This document shows positions 62,275-64,000 of a DNA stretch of 64,000 nucleotides, in pieces. Below the pieces are notes generated by a model, which saw only the letters and a program-made list of their open reading frames with translations, had not been told where the DNA came from and ran no database searches. Every line of letters starts with the position of its first letter. Position 1 is the stretch's first letter. This DNA comes from Echinostoma caproni (lineage: Eukaryota; Platyhelminthes; Trematoda; Plagiorchiida; Echinostomatidae), in the NCBI GenBank assembly GCA_900618425.1, contig UZAN01040229.1, forward strand, positions 3,783 to 67,782. The letters run 5' to 3'. A program made the translations under genes and the position numbers.

Positions 62275-63736
62275 AGCACCCAGAGGCTCAATATTGTCGG
62301 TTAGTTCTTTATTCTTGTTTTGATTCTGATCCAGCACTCACATCTTCATTCATTTTGTTATTTTCTCTTTATTATTACTATTATTTTGTTCTGTTCTGGC
62401 TTTGCTTCCTTCTTCATTCCAAACAAACACGTGTACATGAATTGCGAGCTGGTTATGACCCCCGTTCACACTTTGGACACCATCATCTGTACTTCATCCC
62501 CACAGAGCTATGAACGAATGAGGAAAACATGAACAGAGAAATGATTGATATGTATTTATAACAAACTGCAAACTGTGCGGCCCGTGTTGATTTCTCCTAT
62601 ACCAACAAATGCTTGTGTACACTACACTGACACATAAATATCTAAGTTGTGGACAACCAAATAACCATTTTATTTCACTAGTTGTACATTCGAAACTGTC
62701 GTTGAGAGTAACTACTCCGGTTGCATTAGTGAGGTGAGTGAAAAGCAAATAATAATAAAGAACTAAAATGTAACAAACTTGTGCCTCTTGTATAGATTGT
62801 TATATTCACCCATTTCCGTTGAAACGACGGTCTGAATTCAGATGGCCTAAGTTGTGGTGAAATAGCGAGGTCTCCAAAATTAGGAGTTATTTCAAACGAC
62901 ATTTCTAAGCCATTGAAATGAGATAAACATGGTAAGATTATACTTATACTCGAACCGGCTTGTTATAGTCAAATTTTATTGTAAGCTTGCATAAGATGCT
63001 CGAGTGGTATTTCTGTTCCTGGATTTTCCAAATTGATTTCCACGAACCACCGCATAGGTGTAGTTTTTCTACCCCGTCCTGCTCTAAAACACGCACGTTT
63101 AAATCTGAACTGGTCAGTGAACTTCTAAAGTTCAGTTTTTTCAACAATGATTGCTGAACAGTGTCTCTTGATAATGAAATTTGATCACCAGATAGTGTTT
63201 TATGCCACTGTCAAGCGTATCAGATTTATTATTGCTCCTCGCAAATAAGGCATGTTGAATCCTCGTTCTCAGATATTTTCATTTAAGTTCTCGTATCTTC
63301 GACCGTTATGCATTACTGATGATGTCTGACAAATTGAAAACATGTACATTTTTATACATGGCTACTCGTTGTCGGATGTACCACCAAATATTTTTGTTGA
63401 GTAACCTATTGGCGAGACGGTTATAAACGATCATTGTCACGTCCGGATGAAACGTTGCTTCTCTCTGAGTATTATTAAATCAAAGAATGATAATACTCAA
63501 CGGGCAAAACACGTAACAAAGTCTATTCTAATATTTCTATGTGCTAACAAGCTCATAGAAAGTAATCAGATGTGTTGATGTTTTACAAACATATCCAACA
63601 AAATCGAGAAAAGCTTCAGTATGAATTACAATGAAGGCAACCAATGACCGTTGAACCAATCAATTTGTAGGGTTTCTAAGAGAAAACCATTAAATTTAAA
63701 ATTAGTTTAGTAGTATCGTAAATGTGGGCACCATTG
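62275..63736. other. No gene seen downstream of the PTB/PH-like gene
   Basis: AT-rich intergenic DNA with a second AATAAA at 62754-62759. Nothing recognised. Confidence 0.5.
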
Positions 63737-63800
63737 AGGCCGACACCCGGTCGCTCGTCATAGGTGAAGGCTGCCATAGCCGATTCAGGATTTGCATTGA
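63737..63800. repeat. Fragment related to the 26.5-kb GC-rich repeat
   Basis: GAGGCCGACACCCGGTCGCT (63737-63756) resembles AGGCCGACATCCGGTGCTAT at 26517-26536. The following bases are also GC-richer than the flanks. The match is short, so common descent is likely but not proven. Confidence 0.35.
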
Positions 63801-64000
63801 ATTGCAGGCAATCATTTATCTTTCGCAGCAGATTTCTGCATTAGTATTTCCTTTTTGTATTTGCGAATCACAACTATATCCGGTTGGATTGTAATTAAGA
63901 TCAGTGGTATACGTATGACGGAATCGCGAAAAGTCTTAATCATATGAGTCCGAATCATCAAAAACCTTTTTGCGATACTTAGAGATATGAAGTGATCACT

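Noticed and set aside
1..64000. CRISPR arrays, operons or other prokaryotic systems
   Set aside because: Gene density, SINEs, splice-like signals and decayed LINEs all indicate a eukaryotic genome; no regularly spaced repeats were seen.

Overview
The window looks like draft nuclear sequence from a flatworm, most likely a digenean trematode. It is AT-rich and gene-poor, open frames are short, and there is no operon structure. It carries decayed non-LTR retroelements, a Penelope-like element, a mariner relic and several tRNA-derived SINEs. The one clear gene encodes a protein with a PTB/PH-like fold of a kind I associate with trematode proteomes. Runs of N at 24048-24056, 24339 and 57512 mark a draft assembly. 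I cannot name the species from sequence alone.

Layout. 1-6 kb: mostly featureless DNA with TA-rich microsatellites, two GC-richer islands (1.15-1.61 and 2.98-3.12 kb) and a possible minus-strand exon near 5 kb. 6.1-7.0 kb: an internally deleted mariner with recognisable terminal inverted repeats. 8.0-8.65 kb: the 3' end of a Penelope-like element with a GIY-YIG-like endonuclease remnant. 11-22 kb: two copies of one SINE family (one per strand), a striking 109-bp inverted repeat with a 200-bp spacer (14.13-14.55 kb), and a weaker SINE-like element near 17 kb. 26-33 kb: a GC-rich composite repeat (26.45-26.85 kb), a tRNA-like SINE (27.8 kb), a good candidate terminal exon (28.83-29.08 kb, +) and a decayed SINE (32.05-32.24 kb). 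39-40 kb: two coding-like segments on opposite strands. 48.3-48.9 kb: a frame-broken LINE C-terminal region. 50.9-54.8 kb: SINE-like pieces and coding-like minus-strand segments. 55.35-56.24 kb: a decayed CR1-type reverse transcriptase followed by a SINE-like unit. 57.1-59.3 kb: two well-formed SINEs. 60.5-62.3 kb: the only confident gene, with candidate TATA box and polyadenylation signal.

How the parts relate. The retroelements appear dead: stops, frameshifts or lost catalytic residues are visible in each protein-coding one. Several SINEs with different heads share one 3' tail, which suggests mobilisation by a common LINE. The host gene stands alone. The candidate exons elsewhere could belong to genes with long introns, but they cannot be joined to one another from this window.
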